Assembly: GCA_026986885.1 (NCBI GenBank)
Contig: JALSNT010000612.1
Coordinates: 1 to 7,088, forward strand
DNA from: Desulfobulbaceae bacterium
Lineage (GTDB): Bacteria; Desulfobacterota; Desulfobulbia; Desulfobulbales; Desulfobulbaceae
Length of the DNA: 7,088 nt
Direction of reading: 5' to 3'
Shown here: positions 6,245 through 7,088 of the stretch, piece by piece
Layout: every line of letters starts with the position of its first letter
Position numbering within the stretch: the stretch's first letter is position 1
The notes under the pieces: model-generated
Databases searched by the model: none
What the model was told of the DNA's origin: nothing
What the model saw: the letters and a program-made list of their open reading frames with translations, nothing else
Translations under genes and position numbers: made by a program

Positions 6245-7012
6245 TCAGGCCACGGCCTCCTCATCCTCACCAAGATAAATCTTGATCACTTCCGGATTCT
6301 GCTGAATGGCCGTTGGGATATCCTCGGCTATTTTACGGCCGAAACTGAGGACCACGATTTCATCGGAGATATCCATGACCAGCGACATGTCATGCTCGAC
6401 CAGTAAAACGGTGATGCCCATATCACGAATTTTGGTGATCAAGCGGGCAACTTCCGCAGTTTCATAGATATTCAAGCCGGCCGCCGGTTCATCAAGGAGC
6501 AGCAGTTTCGGTTCCGTGGCCAGGGCACGGGCCATCTCCACCGCCCGCTGCTGGCCGAATGCAAGGCTGGTGGCCTCAACATGGGCGAACTCCGCAATAT
6601 CAAGAAAATCGAGTAATTCCATGGACCTGTCCCGGATCAGCCGTTCTTCCCGCCAGGTGGAAGGAAGATGCAGCATACCGGCTAAAAAACCTGCCCGGCT
6701 GCGGACATGCCTGCCCACCATCACCGATTCCAGCGCCGTCATGCCGTGGAAAAGATTGATATTCTGAAAAGTGCGCGCCATGCCCAGGGCCGCAATCCGG
6801 TGCGGCTTCGAACCCTGAATCTCCCGCCCCTGAAAGAGGATGCTGCCGGAGGATACGCTTAAATTACCGGCAATCAGGTTAAACAGGGTCGTTTTACCGG
6901 CACCGTTTGGCCCGATCACGGCCTTGATCATGCCCGGCTGGACACCGAAACTTACATCCTGCACGGCCTGTAATCCACCGAAGCTCTTGTTGACCTGTTT
7001 CAGTTCAAGCAT
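6245..7012 (-). CDS. livG: High-affinity branched-chain amino acid ABC transporter, ATP-binding protein LivG
   Basis: The product is 255 aa, typical of LivG. Walker A is GPNGAGKTT (34-42), the Q-loop is TFQN (Q83), the signature is LAFGQQR (150-156), Walker B is LLLLDEP (170-176) and the switch histidine is H207 in VEHD. The C-terminal VIKIYLGED (242-250) matches the short LivG-type tail domain. It would pair with LivF beneath the LivH/LivM permeases. Those genes and the binding protein LivK, often encoded just upstream, are absent from the 76 nt shown, which hold a repeat instead. The ribosome site is poor: GTGGTTTTAATTT precedes the ATG. All ATPase motifs are intact. Confidence 0.93.
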   Translation of the reverse strand: MLELKQVNKSFGGLQAVQDVSFGVQPGMIKAVIGPNGAGKTTLFNLIAGNLSVSSGSILFQGREIQGSKPHRIAALGMARTFQNINLFHGMTALESVMVGRHVRSRAGFLAGMLHLPSTWREERLIRDRSMELLDFLDIAEFAHVEATSLAFGQQRAVEMARALATEPKLLLLDEPAAGLNIYETAEVARLITKIRDMGITVLLVEHDMSLVMDISDEIVVLSFGRKIAEDIPTAIQQNPEVIKIYLGEDEEAVA

Positions 7013-7022
7013 AAATTAAAAC

Positions 7023-7050
7023 CACGGATGAACACGGATTCACACAGATA
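7023..7050. repeat. Decamer tandem repeat (CACGGATKMA)
   Basis: CACGGATGAA, CACGGATTCA and a partial CACAGATA follow one another with a 10-nt period, starting 11 nt outside the livG start codon. Repeats of this style recur between genes of many deltaproteobacteria (recalled, not searched). Confidence 0.65.
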
Positions 7051-7053
7051 TTT

Positions 7054-7081
7054 TTTATAAAACAACTCGTTGTCACTGCAA
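7054..7081 (-). promoter_or_regulatory. Weak promoter candidate upstream of livG
   Basis: On the minus strand TTGCAG (7081-7076), 16 nt, then TATAAA (7059-7054). The -10 box is good (five of six), the -35 box poor (three of six). If real, livG would start its own transcript and not depend on genes further upstream. Confidence 0.3.
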
Positions 7082-7088
7082 TTTTGCA

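Overview
The window is a stretch of bacterial chromosome holding seven protein genes, the first one cut by the window edge. Gene content and style suggest an anaerobic Desulfobacterota (old deltaproteobacterial) organism, perhaps near Desulfobulbales. The hints are a phenylacetate-CoA ligase linked to branched-chain-amino-acid-type ABC ATPases, a PAS-type sensor start, and short tandem repeats of a kind I associate with these genomes. This placement is an inference from style, not a database result.

Layout: (1) Positions 1-173, minus strand: the N-terminus of a PAS-domain protein running off the left edge, with a good sigma70-like promoter at 251-279. (2) 174-417: an AT-rich divergent intergenic region carrying promoters for both sides and one copy of a 12-bp direct repeat. 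(3) 418-3149, plus strand: rlmKL, a fused bifunctional 23S rRNA methyltransferase, overlapping by ATGA a YfcD-like Nudix hydrolase. (4) 3150-3411: a gap between convergent genes holding a heptamer-periodic tract that runs directly into a REPIN (two inverted REP hairpins with GTAG heads). (5) 3412-7012, minus strand: a probable operon livG-livF-paaK-rph. Its junctions are 2 nt, 84 nt (with a heptamer tandem array) and 14 nt. (6) 7013-7088: a decamer repeat and a weak promoter candidate upstream of livG. No gene-free stretch exceeds about 260 bp.

How the genes may work together: LivG and LivF are the two cytoplasmic ATPases of a HAAT-type importer. Their binding protein and permeases (LivK/H/M) are not in the window. 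PaaK activates phenylacetate or a related aryl acid to its CoA thioester, so the cluster plausibly serves uptake and catabolism of aromatic or branched amino acids or aryl acids. RNase PH, the last gene, is a tRNA 3'-processing enzyme apparently riding in the same transcript. On the plus strand, rRNA modification is coupled to a Nudix enzyme of unknown substrate.

I found no convincing new defence, mobile or metabolic system. The most distinctive non-coding signal is the REPIN, whose two arms differ by a compensatory base-pair swap. Next come three separate short-period repeat tracts, all placed in intergenic gaps.
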